Part shown: positions 31,974 to 32,150 of the stretch, in pieces
How the letters are laid out: each line of letters begins with the position of its first letter
How positions within the stretch are numbered: position 1 is the first letter of the stretch
Origin: CAYTGR01 sp964437445
Lineage (GTDB): Bacteria > Chloroflexota > Anaerolineae > B4-G1 > SLSP01
Direction of reading: 5' to 3'
Assembly (NCBI GenBank): GCA_964437445.1
Contig: CAYTGR010000052.1
Location: forward strand, 1 to 32,150
Length of the DNA: 32,150 nucleotides
The notes under the pieces: generated by a model
Told to the model about the DNA's origin: nothing
Databases searched by the model: none
What the model saw: only the letters and a program-made list of their open reading frames with translations
Made by a program: the position numbers and the translations under genes

Positions 31974-32150
31974 CGGGTGCGCGCTAAGGTAGCCGACATT
32001 TGCCTGGACTACGGTCTGGAGCGGATTCAGCTCAGCGCCTTCACAGGGGACCTACGGCGGGTGCATCAGGAAGAAATCCTGGCGAAAATGCGCCGGCGAT
32101 TAGGGAAACGCCCAGGCAAAATTTTGTTGTTGCCTTGTTGCGAAAAAGAC
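31938..32150 (+). CDS. cas2: Cas2, incomplete at window edge
   Basis: From GTG 31938 the frame is open to the window edge (71 codons). It reads as a normal Cas2, with VQIVLIYDIPNN, then CLDYGLERIQLSAFTGDL, KMRRRLGKRPGKILLLP and CCEKD. Asp8 (YDIP) is the usual metal ligand. The ribosome-binding site at this start is weak. The good site lies before the duplicated upstream copy, whose frame does not continue into Cas2. Expression may therefore depend on translational coupling or may be impaired. Confidence 0.85.
   Translation, partial: MQIVLIYDIPNNRVRAKVADICLDYGLERIQLSAFTGDLRRVHQEEILAKMRRRLGKRPGKILLLPCCEKD

Overview
The window reads as a GC-rich chromosomal segment of a bacterium. Gene style and repeat content suggest the Chloroflexota (Anaerolineae/Caldilineae-like), probably from a metagenome assembly. 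That placement is inference, because no rRNA or marker search was possible. One 100-N gap is present at 2377-2476. The flanks of the gap duplicate each other exactly, so it looks artificial.

Layout, left half. A cell-surface protein runs off the left edge on the minus strand (1-554), followed by a tRNA-Pro(CGG). Next comes an interspersed-repeat zone (963-1217), a proline-rich lipoprotein, and an FmdB-type zinc-ribbon gene interrupted by the gap. Two tandem, paralogous clan-GH-A-like glycosidases follow (2801-5506), then a type I glutamine synthetase (5679-7097), a phosphohexomutase (7323-8750) and tRNA-Leu(UAG). A compact nuoB-nuoCD-nuoI operon encodes only the peripheral-arm connecting subunits of complex I (8957-11957) and is closed by a strong terminator. 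A toastrack-type lipoprotein and a YaeQ-like PD-(D/E)XK-fold gene with a predicted leaderless promoter complete this half.

Layout, middle. On the minus strand a duplicated ECF-type ABC ATPase is followed by a CASTOR/POLLUX-like RCK ion channel (13544-17235). It diverges, from back-to-back promoters, from a moxR-DUF58-DUF4129 operon (17420-21149). A LysE-family exporter and tRNA-Pro(GGG) follow.

Layout, right part. 22140-32150 is a CRISPR-Cas island: a two-repeat, one-spacer remnant with a type I-E-like palindromic repeat, a WYL regulator, and then cas8a1(cst1)-cas7(cst2)-cas5-cas3-cas6-cas1-cas2, a type I-B (Tneap-like) set with no cas4. The main array is not in the window and may lie beyond the right edge. 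Several genes in this island carry unusual sequence events. Short heptamer repeat arrays (GAATGGC family) cover the WYL stop codon and are inserted in frame, twice, inside cas6. The start of cas2 is duplicated out of frame.

How it works together. Cas8a1, Cas7, Cas5 and Cas6 would form the crRNA-guided Cascade, Cas3 would degrade targets, and Cas1-Cas2 would acquire spacers. The WYL protein is a candidate transcriptional regulator acting from a perfect inverted repeat upstream of its own start. Across the window, short interspersed repeats (heptamer arrays and two longer leader-like elements) repeatedly sit exactly at gene ends or starts. They are the most distinctive non-coding signal here.
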